Assembly: GCF_001612685.1 (NCBI RefSeq)
Contig: NZ_BDAY01000070.1
Location: 1 to 64,000, forward strand
Reading direction: 5' to 3'
DNA length: 64,000 nucleotides
Source: Nocardia altamirensis NBRC 108246
GTDB taxonomy: Bacteria > Actinomycetota > Actinomycetes > Mycobacteriales > Mycobacteriaceae
Part shown: one piece after another, positions 8,838 to 15,592 of the stretch
How positions within the stretch are numbered: position 1 is the stretch's first letter
Layout: every line of letters starts with the position of its first letter
Program-made: the position numbers and the translations under genes
Notes under the pieces: generated by a model
What the model was told of the DNA's origin: nothing
The model's database searches: none
What the model saw: the letters and a program-made list of their open reading frames with translations, nothing else

Positions 8838-9524
8838 ATGACGACGATCACGCCGGGATTGCCTGCCGAATCATTCGAGCAGCCGATACCGCCACGCCGT
8901 CCACCGGCCTGGACGCGCTGGCGCAGCATCCTACGTCCCAGGCCGCTATATCTGTCGTTGATAGTTTCCGCCGTTGTTGCGCTCAAAGCGTTCGAGATGT
9001 CTTTTGTCGCCCTGCATCACCTAGCGGTGCGCAATCTGGTCGAGGCCGACCTGGCGGCGAATGTGCCGATCGCTATCGACGGCTTGGTGGTCGGCGCCAT
9101 CGTTGCCACCGCGTCATTTCCGAAACGCAGCGCGGGCTGGTGGTATGCAACAGGGCTTTTCGTCGTTTCGACGCTGGTTTCCGTGGCCGGAAATATCGAG
9201 TACGCGCGCGAGATCGGCGGCGGGCCAGTGTCCTTGATCATCTATGCAGGCATGCCGCTCACGTTGCTTTTCGCGGTGCACCTGACGCTGATCCTGCTGG
9301 CGCGCAGCACCGCTGAGCGCCGGGCGGCCTTGCAGGCGGACGTGGCCGTGGTCGCCGTACCGGAAGTTCCGGAGATGGTGACATCGCCGCAGCTCAACGG
9401 CCATGACCTGGTCAAGCCGACGCCGGTGGCCGCGCCCGCTGCCGCCGGACCGAACACACCGATGCGCTTCAACAGTTTGGACGGCGCGAACGGCCACAAA
9501 CTGGTTCCACTCAAACACCGATAG
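8838..9524 (+). CDS. DUF2637-like four-helix membrane protein
   Basis: A 228-residue protein with a short basic N-terminus, then about four membrane segments between residues 35 and 155, and a soluble Ala/Pro/Val-rich C-terminal tail of about 70 residues. The pattern LHHLAV...PIAIDGLVV in the second and third segments resembles DUF2637 proteins, known in actinobacteria from conjugative elements and chromosomal loci and without an assigned biochemical role. ATG 8838 is chosen because residues before it are not conserved-looking; no strong ribosome-binding site is visible, and a GTG at 8802 is an alternative. It precedes a small unknown gene by 57 bp, probably in one operon. Confidence 0.65.
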   Translation: MTTITPGLPAESFEQPIPPRRPPAWTRWRSILRPRPLYLSLIVSAVVALKAFEMSFVALHHLAVRNLVEADLAANVPIAIDGLVVGAIVATASFPKRSAGWWYATGLFVVSTLVSVAGNIEYAREIGGGPVSLIIYAGMPLTLLFAVHLTLILLARSTAERRAALQADVAVVAVPEVPEMVTSPQLNGHDLVKPTPVAAPAAAGPNTPMRFNSLDGANGHKLVPLKHR

Positions 9525-9581
9525 GCAGGCGTTCTTCAGGCATAACCCTCACCCACCCTCGACTACTTCGTTGGAGAAACC

Positions 9582-10013
9582 ATGTCTCTCACTGTCTGGC
9601 AAGACCAGGACGTAGATCAGTTCCGTGAAGTAGCGAGCAGGCTAGCGTCGGTGATCCAGACAAGTGTCGACCGGTCCGGAGCACTGAGCCAGCTCACCGA
9701 CTCGGTGGAAAGTGGGGACGCGTTCACCGACCTGCTGATCGAATTCGCCGGGCGTTGGTTCCACGAGACCGGCGGGCAATCGGTGTTGATCGGTCCGGAA
9801 TTGTTCTGGCTGCTGTCGGAACCGAACCTGCGCAAAGGCATTGCCAGCTCGCTGCGCGGGCCGGAAACCGCGCCGGATCTCGAGTACTCGGTGAGCAGGC
9901 GTAGCCGAAAACTCCTGCTGATCTGTGTTTTCGAGACATTGGCGCAGAATCAGTGGCTGGCAGGAAACATCGGCGAGCATGTCGTGAACGGATCCGTCAA
10001 CGGCATCGGCTGA
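9582..10013 (+). CDS. hypothetical protein, 143 residues
   Basis: I do not recognise the family. The start is supported by GGAGAA six bases before the ATG. The protein is soluble, mildly acidic and probably largely helical, with a hydrophobic strand-like stretch LLLICVFETLA near residue 112. There is no signal peptide, Cys cluster or known motif. It follows the DUF2637-like membrane protein closely and in the same direction, so the two may work together. Codon use is like its neighbours, arguing for a resident gene. Confidence 0.6.
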   Translation: MSLTVWQDQDVDQFREVASRLASVIQTSVDRSGALSQLTDSVESGDAFTDLLIEFAGRWFHETGGQSVLIGPELFWLLSEPNLRKGIASSLRGPETAPDLEYSVSRRSRKLLLICVFETLAQNQWLAGNIGEHVVNGSVNGIG

Positions 10014-10119
10014 GCCGCATCGCCGCACGCGGCGAATTATGTTCACGGCGTTCTTAACTCTCCCCTCGAGCCGGTGACCACCGATAGCGTCGAGTGTTGC
10101 CGTTTGTGAGGAGAGTGCC

Positions 10120-10155
10120 GTGTCCGACGTGGGCCCTGCGCGGAGCGCTACATGA
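10120..10155 (+). CDS. possible 11-residue leader peptide of the ABC importer operon
   Basis: A mini-frame starting with GTG at 10120 has a good ribosome-binding site (GAGGAG, about 6 nt spacing) and encodes about eleven residues (Met-Ser-Asp-Val-Gly-Pro-Ala-Arg-Ser-Ala-Thr). It ends in a TGA that overlaps the permease ATG as ATGA. That arrangement suits translational coupling. The permease ATG itself has no other clear ribosome-binding site. The peptide could simply recruit ribosomes, or act as a regulatory leader. Confidence 0.45.
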   Translation: MSDVGPARSAT

Positions 10156-11039
10156 CCGCGATCACCACGCCGGGCACGCAGCAGGTCGGTGCCGAGGCGC
10201 CCGTCGCCGCACCGCGGCGCACCAGGACATACCGCCGCGTGCTCGGCCCGGCACTGACCCGCCTTGCGGCGCTGGCGCTCGTCCTCGGTTCCTGGGCGGC
10301 GATCACCGCCGCAGGCCTGGTCGATCCGCTGTATCTGCCGTCACCGCACGCGGTGTGGGACGCGTTCGTGCGGGCCAACACCCGGCATCAGCTCGCGGCG
10401 GGCGTTGATCGCACGGTGATCGGCGAGCAGAACTACTTCCTGTGGGAGCACCTGGTCGCCAGCCTGCAGCGGATCGCCGCCGGTGTCGGCGCCGCGATCG
10501 TGGTCGGCCCGCTGGTCGGCTTCGTGATGGGCATGCTCACGCCGGTGCGGCTGATCACCGAGCCCATCCTGAACTTCCTGCGTTCGCTGCCGCCGCTCGG
10601 CTACATCGGTCTGCTGATCGTCTGGTTCGGCATCGGCGACCTGTCGAAGATCTGGCTGCTGTTCCTCGCCGCGTTCCCGCCGATCGCCGTTGCCACGCTG
10701 AGTGGCGTCACCGGGGTGAAGCAGGACTATCTGAACGCCGCGCGTTCGCTGGGCGCCGGTCGGGTGCAGGTCATTTCGCGGGTGGTGTTGCCTGCCACGC
10801 TGCCCGAGGTGATCGGCGGCATCCGGATCGCCACCGCCTTCGCATGGACAACGGTGGTCGCTGCCGAACTCAACAACGGCATTCCCGGCATCGGCGGCCT
10901 CGCCTATATCGCTGGCACTCAGCTGAATACGCCGCTGACCATCGCCTGCATCATCGTGATCGGCTGCGCCGCACTCGTGCTCGATTCGGTCATCAAATTT
11001 CTTGGCGCCAAAGCAGTTCCGTGGAAAGGCAAGGTATGA
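10152..11039 (+). CDS. ABC transporter permease, TauC/SsuC-like
   Basis: This 295-residue membrane subunit of an importer for sulfonates, taurine, nitrate or similar small anions has about six membrane segments. The cytoplasmic EAA loop is NAARSLGAGRVQVISRVVLPATLPEVIGG at about residues 196-224 (broken here only for reading), which docks onto the ATPase. Its ATG overlaps the TGA of a possible leader peptide, and its own stop overlaps the ATG of the binding protein, so the three-gene system is translated in a coupled chain. The order permease, binding protein, ATPase is less common than the E. coli tauABC order. Confidence 0.9.
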   Translation: MTAITTPGTQQVGAEAPVAAPRRTRTYRRVLGPALTRLAALALVLGSWAAITAAGLVDPLYLPSPHAVWDAFVRANTRHQLAAGVDRTVIGEQNYFLWEHLVASLQRIAAGVGAAIVVGPLVGFVMGMLTPVRLITEPILNFLRSLPPLGYIGLLIVWFGIGDLSKIWLLFLAAFPPIAVATLSGVTGVKQDYLNAARSLGAGRVQVISRVVLPATLPEVIGGIRIATAFAWTTVVAAELNNGIPGIGGLAYIAGTQLNTPLTIACIIVIGCAALVLDSVIKFLGAKAVPWKGKV

Positions 11040-12094
11040 AATCCGCAGTCCGTCGAGTGGTCACGGCCGGTCTGGCACTGGCGGCCATTGTCGCCACCGC
11101 CGGGTGCGTGGAATCCGGACGCGGCGACACCGGGTCCGCGGCCGCGGCATGCCCCTTCGCCGCGGATCCCAGCGTCACCACGCAGGCGCGCATCGGCTAT
11201 CAGGCCATCCCCAATGCCGATCTCCTGGTGAAGGACCGCGGCCTGCTCGCCGCCTGCCTGCCGAACGCGAAAGTCGAATGGAGCCAGTTCTCCTCGGGCG
11301 CGGATGTGGTGCAGGCCTTCGGCGCAGGCAGCCTCGATATCGGCACCATGGGGTCGAGTCCGGCGACCAAGGCGCTCTCGGCGCCGCTGAACCTGCCGGT
11401 GCGGGTGCTCTGGATCCACGATGTCATCGGCGCCTCGGAATCGCTGGTGGCCAAAGACAAGTCGATCAACTCGATCGACGGGCTTCGCGGTAAGCGAGTC
11501 GCGACACCGTTCGGCAGCACCGCGCACTACAGCCTGCTCGCGGCGCTCGGCCGGGCGGGGATCGCCGGCGATGTCCAGTTGATCAACATGAAGCCCGACG
11601 CAATTCCCGGCGCATGGAACGGCGGCCAGATCGACGCCGCTTGGGTGTGGGATCCGACGCTGTCGAAACTCCGTGAGGCGGGCGGGCACATCGTCACCTC
11701 GAGCGCGGACACCGCGGCCGCAGGCGCGCCCACCTTCGATCTGGCGGTCGCGAGCACCAAGTTCCTCGACCAGAACGCGCGGTTCGCGGTGGTCTGGGCC
11801 AAGGTGCAGGACTACGCGGTGCGCCAGCTGCGGACCAAGCCCGAGGACGCGGCGGTCTCGCTCGGCGCGCAACTCGGCATCGAGCCCAAGCTGGTCGGCC
11901 CGCAGCTGGCCGGATACACCTACCTGGACGCCACCGAACAAGCCGACGCGAAGTATCTCGGCGGCGGCTTCGGCGGCGATCTGCGCAAGACCGCGGAATT
12001 CCTGGTGAGCCAGGGCGGCATCGACGCGGTCGGCACCGAACCCACCTATCGCACCGGCATTTACGCCGAGGCGGCCAAGGGGGCAACCGCGTGA
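11036..12094 (+). CDS. ABC transporter substrate-binding lipoprotein, TauA/SsuA-like
   Basis: A 352-residue secreted binding protein. The N-terminus is a lipoprotein signal with a lipobox ending at the Cys of VATAGC (about residue 24), so it is anchored on the outer face of the membrane. The body is a type-2 periplasmic-binding fold with the aromatic-sulfonate/taurine family pattern: FGAGSLDIGTMGSSPATKAL near residue 95, then GKRVATPFGSTAHYSLLAAL and GAWNGGQIDAAWVWDP. The start ATG overlaps the permease stop (ATGA), which fixes it; the frame stays open far upstream inside the permease gene, but that extension is not real. The ligand is probably taurine, an alkanesulfonate or a related compound. 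Confidence 0.9.
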   Translation: MKSAVRRVVTAGLALAAIVATAGCVESGRGDTGSAAAACPFAADPSVTTQARIGYQAIPNADLLVKDRGLLAACLPNAKVEWSQFSSGADVVQAFGAGSLDIGTMGSSPATKALSAPLNLPVRVLWIHDVIGASESLVAKDKSINSIDGLRGKRVATPFGSTAHYSLLAALGRAGIAGDVQLINMKPDAIPGAWNGGQIDAAWVWDPTLSKLREAGGHIVTSSADTAAAGAPTFDLAVASTKFLDQNARFAVVWAKVQDYAVRQLRTKPEDAAVSLGAQLGIEPKLVGPQLAGYTYLDATEQADAKYLGGGFGGDLRKTAEFLVSQGGIDAVGTEPTYRTGIYAEAAKGATA

Positions 12095-12891
12095 CCGCGG
12101 TCGTCGACGAGCGCGTCCGGCACCGGGTCACCCTCACCGGGGTCAGCCTGAGCTACCCGGGCGACGACGGCCCAACCCAGGTGCTCGCCCCGACCGACCT
12201 GACCATCGAGCCCGGCGAATTCGTCTGCGTCGTCGGACCTTCCGGCTGCGGCAAGTCGACCTTGCTGAACATCCTGGCCGGGTTCCTCGCGCCGACCGAA
12301 GGCACGGTGCACGTCGGCGGCGATCCGGTCACCGGCCCAGACCCCGACCGCGGCGTCGTCTTCCAGCAGCCGACGCTGTACCCGTGGCTCTCGGTCCGGC
12401 GCAACGTCGAATTCGGCCCGAAAGTCCGTGGGGTGGTGCGCAATCGGCGCACCGCCGAGGCCGCACGCATGCTGGCGCTCGTCGGCCTCGACCATCTCGC
12501 CGACCGCCGCCCCTACGAACTGTCCGGCGGCCAGCAGCAACGCGCTCAAATAGCCCGCGTCCTGGTCAACGACCCGCAGATCATCCTGATGGACGAGCCT
12601 TTCGGCGCGCTGGACGCCCTGACCAGGGAAAAGCTCCAGGGCGAGCTGCTCACGCTGTGGCGCGACCGCCGCAAGACCGTCCTCTTCGTCACGCACAGCA
12701 TCGATGAGGCGCTGCTTCTCGGCACCCGAGTTCTCGTCATGGGCACCCGCCCCGGCCGCATCATCTACGACAAGCCGACCCGCTTCAAGGCTGGCCTTGC
12801 TGACCCGTCGTTCTCGAATCTCCGTGCCCAGCCCGGCTTTTCCACCATGCGCGACGAGGTCTCGGCCAACATCTACGCCGCACACGCCTGA
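12091..12891 (+). CDS. ABC transporter ATPase, TauB/SsuB-like
   Basis: This 266-residue nucleotide-binding subunit has Walker A GPSGCGKST at about residues 50-58 and a Q-loop in VVFQQP. The ABC signature is LSGGQQQR and Walker B is IILMDEPFGALD. The switch His is in VTHSIDEA, followed by family features near MGTRPGRI. It energises uptake by the permease and lipoprotein upstream, and its GTG start overlaps the lipoprotein stop (GTGA). The stop is only 7 bp from the convergent vapC stop, with no obvious terminator between them, so antisense read-through is possible. Confidence 0.93.
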   Translation: MTAVVDERVRHRVTLTGVSLSYPGDDGPTQVLAPTDLTIEPGEFVCVVGPSGCGKSTLLNILAGFLAPTEGTVHVGGDPVTGPDPDRGVVFQQPTLYPWLSVRRNVEFGPKVRGVVRNRRTAEAARMLALVGLDHLADRRPYELSGGQQQRAQIARVLVNDPQIILMDEPFGALDALTREKLQGELLTLWRDRRKTVLFVTHSIDEALLLGTRVLVMGTRPGRIIYDKPTRFKAGLADPSFSNLRAQPGFSTMRDEVSANIYAAHA

Positions 12892-12898
12892 CGCGGCC

Positions 12899-13273
12899 TC
12901 ACGCCACGAGCACCGACACCTCGTACTGCCTGCACCAGCTGTCGCGAGTGACGAGCGTCAGATCTTCACATTGCGCCTGTGCCACCAGCATTCGATCGAA
13001 CGGATCCCGATGGATCGGTGGCAGCCGACCGGCCACGACGGCATGGTCGAGGCCGATCGGCAGGTCGATGAACCCGCCCTTGGTGAGGTAGTCCGCGAGC
13101 CCGACCGGCCCGGCGAGCTTGCCGAGGGCCTGCTTGATGGCGACCTCCCAGATCGTTGCCGCGCTCACGCAGATGTCCGGGTCGTGTGTGATCCGTTCCT
13201 TCAGCTCATCGGAGAGGGCGGGATCATCGGTCAGCCACCACAGCACCACGTGCGTGTCGAGCAACAACCTCAC
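12899..13273 (-). CDS. PIN-domain toxin, VapC family
   Basis: This 124-residue predicted metal-dependent ribonuclease toxin has the acidic PIN active site: Asp6 in LLLDTH, Glu43 in ATIWEVAIK, Asp90 and Asp93 in HRDPFDR, and Asp111 in VTRDS. The HRDPFDRMLVAQA block is typical of the VapC group paired with Phd/YefM antitoxins. It overlaps the antitoxin gene by 4 bp (ATGA), so toxin is made only after the antitoxin. Typical targets are tRNA or rRNA, but the target here is unknown. All catalytic residues are present, so it is likely active. Confidence 0.92.
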   Translation of the reverse strand: MRLLLDTHVVLWWLTDDPALSDELKERITHDPDICVSAATIWEVAIKQALGKLAGPVGLADYLTKGGFIDLPIGLDHAVVAGRLPPIHRDPFDRMLVAQAQCEDLTLVTRDSWCRQYEVSVLVA

Positions 13274-13527
13274 GGCGCCATGCCGAAGTCGGCGGCGATC
13301 TGGGCATTGGTCTCGTCGGAGTCCCAGTCCGGGGCGAGCACGAGTCGGCCGCGCAGTGACCCGCGCCCGACCCGATTCACGTCCCGAGTCAGCGGAACCA
13401 CCTTGGCGACCGGGTGCCCGGCGCGGCTGATGATGATCTCCTCGCCGCGCTCGACGCGCTCGATGATGCGCGACAGATTCGTCTTCGCCTCATGGATATT
13501 GAACTGCTCGGCACCCGCGCTTGACAT
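13270..13527 (-). CDS. Phd/YefM-family antitoxin
   Basis: This 85-residue antitoxin has an N-terminal Phd/YefM DNA-binding fold (FNIHEAKTNLSRIIERVERGEEIIISRAGHPVAKVVPL, spanning about residues 9-46, shown only to mark the region). The flexible C-terminal part ends in DETNAQIAADFGM, which would wrap the VapC active site. The start is fixed by an AAGGAGG eight to nine bases upstream that sits inside a palindrome (the probable autoregulatory operator). It is the first gene of the two-gene module. Confidence 0.92.
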   Translation of the reverse strand: MSSAGAEQFNIHEAKTNLSRIIERVERGEEIIISRAGHPVAKVVPLTRDVNRVGRGSLRGRLVLAPDWDSDETNAQIAADFGMAP

Positions 13528-13532
13528 GACGA

Positions 13533-13551
13533 CCTCCTTAGCTAAGAGGTT
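13533..13551 (-). promoter_or_regulatory. antitoxin operator overlapping the ribosome-binding site
   Basis: The perfect palindrome CTTAGCTAAG (13537-13546), flanked by near-symmetric CCTC/GAGG, lies directly before the antitoxin start. On the coding strand it contains the AAGGAGG ribosome-binding site. Phd-type antitoxins bind such palindromes to repress their own operon. Confidence 0.6.
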
Positions 13552-13595
13552 AGCCCACTCAGCCGTCGCGCGCTAGCCACCACGGCCCGCCCGGC

Positions 13596-14675
13596 TCAGC
13601 GGGCGGCGGCGGCGCAGAGTTCGTGGGTGAGCCGCATCTTCTCGAGGACGCGGTCGGGCAGGACGAAGGGATAGAGGTCGGGGTGGCCCATCGAGCGGTT
13701 GACCATGTTCAGCGACCACGCCAGCGGCAGCCAGAGGTCGATGATCTTGTCGAAGCCCGCGCGGCCGACCTGGGGCCGGTCGAGGCTGGCCCCGGCCGGC
13801 GCGATGCCGAAAGCCGCTGCGGTGTCGAGAGTGTCCCGGATGTGCAGGTAGTGGGCAAAGGTCTCGGCCCAGTCCTCGGCGGGGTGCATGGTGGCGTAGG
13901 AGGAGACGAACTCCGACTCCCAACCGGACGGAGCGCCTTCGGAATAGTGCCGGTCGATCGCGGCCTGGTAGTCGGCGGACGGATCGCCGAACAACTCGCG
14001 GAACCGGCGCTGCGCCTCGGCGTCGGCGACCAGGATCATGTAGTAGTAGTGCCCGATTTCGTGGCGGAAATGACCGAGCAGGGTGCGGTAGGGCTCGTCC
14101 ATTTCGATCCGGAGTTGTTCCCGGTGCGGGTCGTTGGCCTCGGCGAGGTCGAGGGTGATCACGCCGTTCTTGTGGCCGGTGATCACCCGATCGGCGCCGC
14201 TGGACAGCAGGTCGAAGGCGAGGCCGCGGTCCGGATCCTGGTCGCGGGCCACGATGGGCAGGCCGAGTTCGGTGAGCTCCGCGATCAGCCTGCGCTTGGC
14301 CGCCTCTGCGTCGGCGAACGCGGAGAGTCCAGCGGGGTCGAGGTCGTTGGGCCTGGTCCTGGTGAGGCGGCAGGACGCGCACAGCAGGCGCTTGCGCTGC
14401 TCGGCGTCGGGCGCATCACCAGTGCCCGCCGCGCCACTGTCCGGCACCTCGACCAGCCAATTACATTGCGCCACATGAAGGTTGTCGCACAACCGAAAAC
14501 GCTTGGCGTCCACGACGCCTGCCATCGGATCGACCGAGTCGGCGCCGCGCGGAACGCCGATCACCACCAGTGCCAGGTCGGCGAGGCTGAATCCCAGTGG
14601 GCTGGAACAGGACAGACACACCGAGTTCTCGAAGGCCAATTGCTGGCCGCAGTTGGGACAGGCGAAATCGCGCAC
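13596..14675 (-). CDS. zinc-ribbon HEXXH metallopeptidase (Rv2568c-like)
   Basis: A 359-residue putative zinc-binding metallopeptidase. The N-terminus carries Cys pairs (Cys6/Cys9 and Cys20/Cys23) forming a zinc ribbon, with further Cys63, Cys71, Cys99 and Cys102. The catalytic motif HEIGH lies at residues 205-209, followed by a conserved ESEFVSSYATMHPAEDWAE segment that could give the third ligand. GTG 14675 was chosen because GGAGG lies upstream and the frame before it has no family character. It follows the transglutaminase stop by 5 bp, as the last gene of the ATP-grasp/transglutaminase operon. Mycobacteria have, as I recall, a homologue (Rv2568c) in the same neighbourhood. It may trim the peptide made by the operon, but that is inference. 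Confidence 0.85.
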   Translation of the reverse strand: MRDFACPNCGQQLAFENSVCLSCSSPLGFSLADLALVVIGVPRGADSVDPMAGVVDAKRFRLCDNLHVAQCNWLVEVPDSGAAGTGDAPDAEQRKRLLCASCRLTRTRPNDLDPAGLSAFADAEAAKRRLIAELTELGLPIVARDQDPDRGLAFDLLSSGADRVITGHKNGVITLDLAEANDPHREQLRIEMDEPYRTLLGHFRHEIGHYYYMILVADAEAQRRFRELFGDPSADYQAAIDRHYSEGAPSGWESEFVSSYATMHPAEDWAETFAHYLHIRDTLDTAAAFGIAPAGASLDRPQVGRAGFDKIIDLWLPLAWSLNMVNRSMGHPDLYPFVLPDRVLEKMRLTHELCAAAAR

Positions 14676-14680
14676 GCGAG

Positions 14681-15592
14681 TTAAACCTCCACCGGAGAGA
14701 CATCGACCGAGACGGTAATTGTGCTCTCCTTGGCGTCGGTGTAGATGATGCCGCGCAAGGGCGGCACATCCGCATAGTCGCGACCCCAGGCGACTGTGAC
14801 GTAGCGCTCGTCGCCGAATTGGTCGTTGGTGGGGTCGAAGTCGATCCAGCGACCGGTCCGATCCTGGTCGGTGCCCGGCACCCACACCGCGGACCAGGCG
14901 TGGGTGGCGTCGGCGCCGACCATGCGCTCCCGGCCCGGCGGCGGATCGGTGGCCAGGTAGCCGGACACGTAGCGCCCGGCGAGACCGTGGGATCGCAAGC
15001 AGGCCACGCCGATTCGCGCGAAATCCTGGCAGACGCCGGTGCGGGCCGCGAACACATCGGCGACCTTGGTCGAGACAGTCGTCGAGCCGGACTTGTAGGT
15101 GAAGTCGGCGTGGATGCGGTGGTTGAGTTCGGTCACCGCCTCGAGCAGTGGCCTACCGGGGGTGAACGATTCGGCCGCGTACGCACCGACCTCGGGGGTG
15201 ATCTCCGGTGGCCGCAGGTCCAGTGCGAACTCCACGGCGAGCGGGCCGTTCGCGCCGGTGGGCCGCGCGATCTCCCACGGAAGCAGCTCGGGTCCGGACC
15301 CGCTCAGGTCGGGGCGATCGACCTCGACCAGCGATTCGCCGGTGACCACCAGGGTGCGATGTTCGGCGGTGACGTGGAAGTACGACGTGGTGTTGCCGTA
15401 CACGTCCGAGCCGATCGACTGATCCGACGGCACCGGGTCGATCGAGATGTCGTGCGAAAGCAGCCGCTGCCCAGGGAATTCGCGCGGCGTCAGATAGGCG
15501 CGGCCGTACGAGCTGGTGACCTCGTCGGAGTAGCAGTAGGTGGTGCGATGGGCCACGCGATAGCGCCGGGCCGAACCGTTGCGGCCGATCAT
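14681..15592 (-). CDS. bacterial transglutaminase-like cysteine protease (Rv2569c-like)
   Basis: This 303-residue transglutaminase-fold protein has a bacterial N-terminal beta domain (residues 8-95, HRTTYCYSDEV...SYFHVTAEHRT) and a core with triad Cys188 (TGVCQDFA), His231 (ATHAWSAVW) and Asp253 (WIDFDPTND). Such proteins are predicted peptidases or transglutaminases acting on peptide amides. The ATG overlaps the stop of the ATP-grasp/alpha-E gene (15589-15592), so the two are coupled. It is the short transglutaminase of the cluster; the long one is the DUF2126 protein upstream. There is no signal peptide, so it acts in the cytoplasm. Confidence 0.92.
   Translation of the reverse strand: MIGRNGSARRYRVAHRTTYCYSDEVTSSYGRAYLTPREFPGQRLLSHDISIDPVPSDQSIGSDVYGNTTSYFHVTAEHRTLVVTGESLVEVDRPDLSGSGPELLPWEIARPTGANGPLAVEFALDLRPPEITPEVGAYAAESFTPGRPLLEAVTELNHRIHADFTYKSGSTTVSTKVADVFAARTGVCQDFARIGVACLRSHGLAGRYVSGYLATDPPPGRERMVGADATHAWSAVWVPGTDQDRTGRWIDFDPTNDQFGDERYVTVAWGRDYADVPPLRGIIYTDAKESTITVSVDVSPVEV

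Noticed and set aside
10442..11035. Upstream extension of the binding-protein frame into the permease gene
   Set aside because: The ATG overlapping the permease stop gives a proper lipoprotein signal; the extension is an out-of-frame read of the permease.
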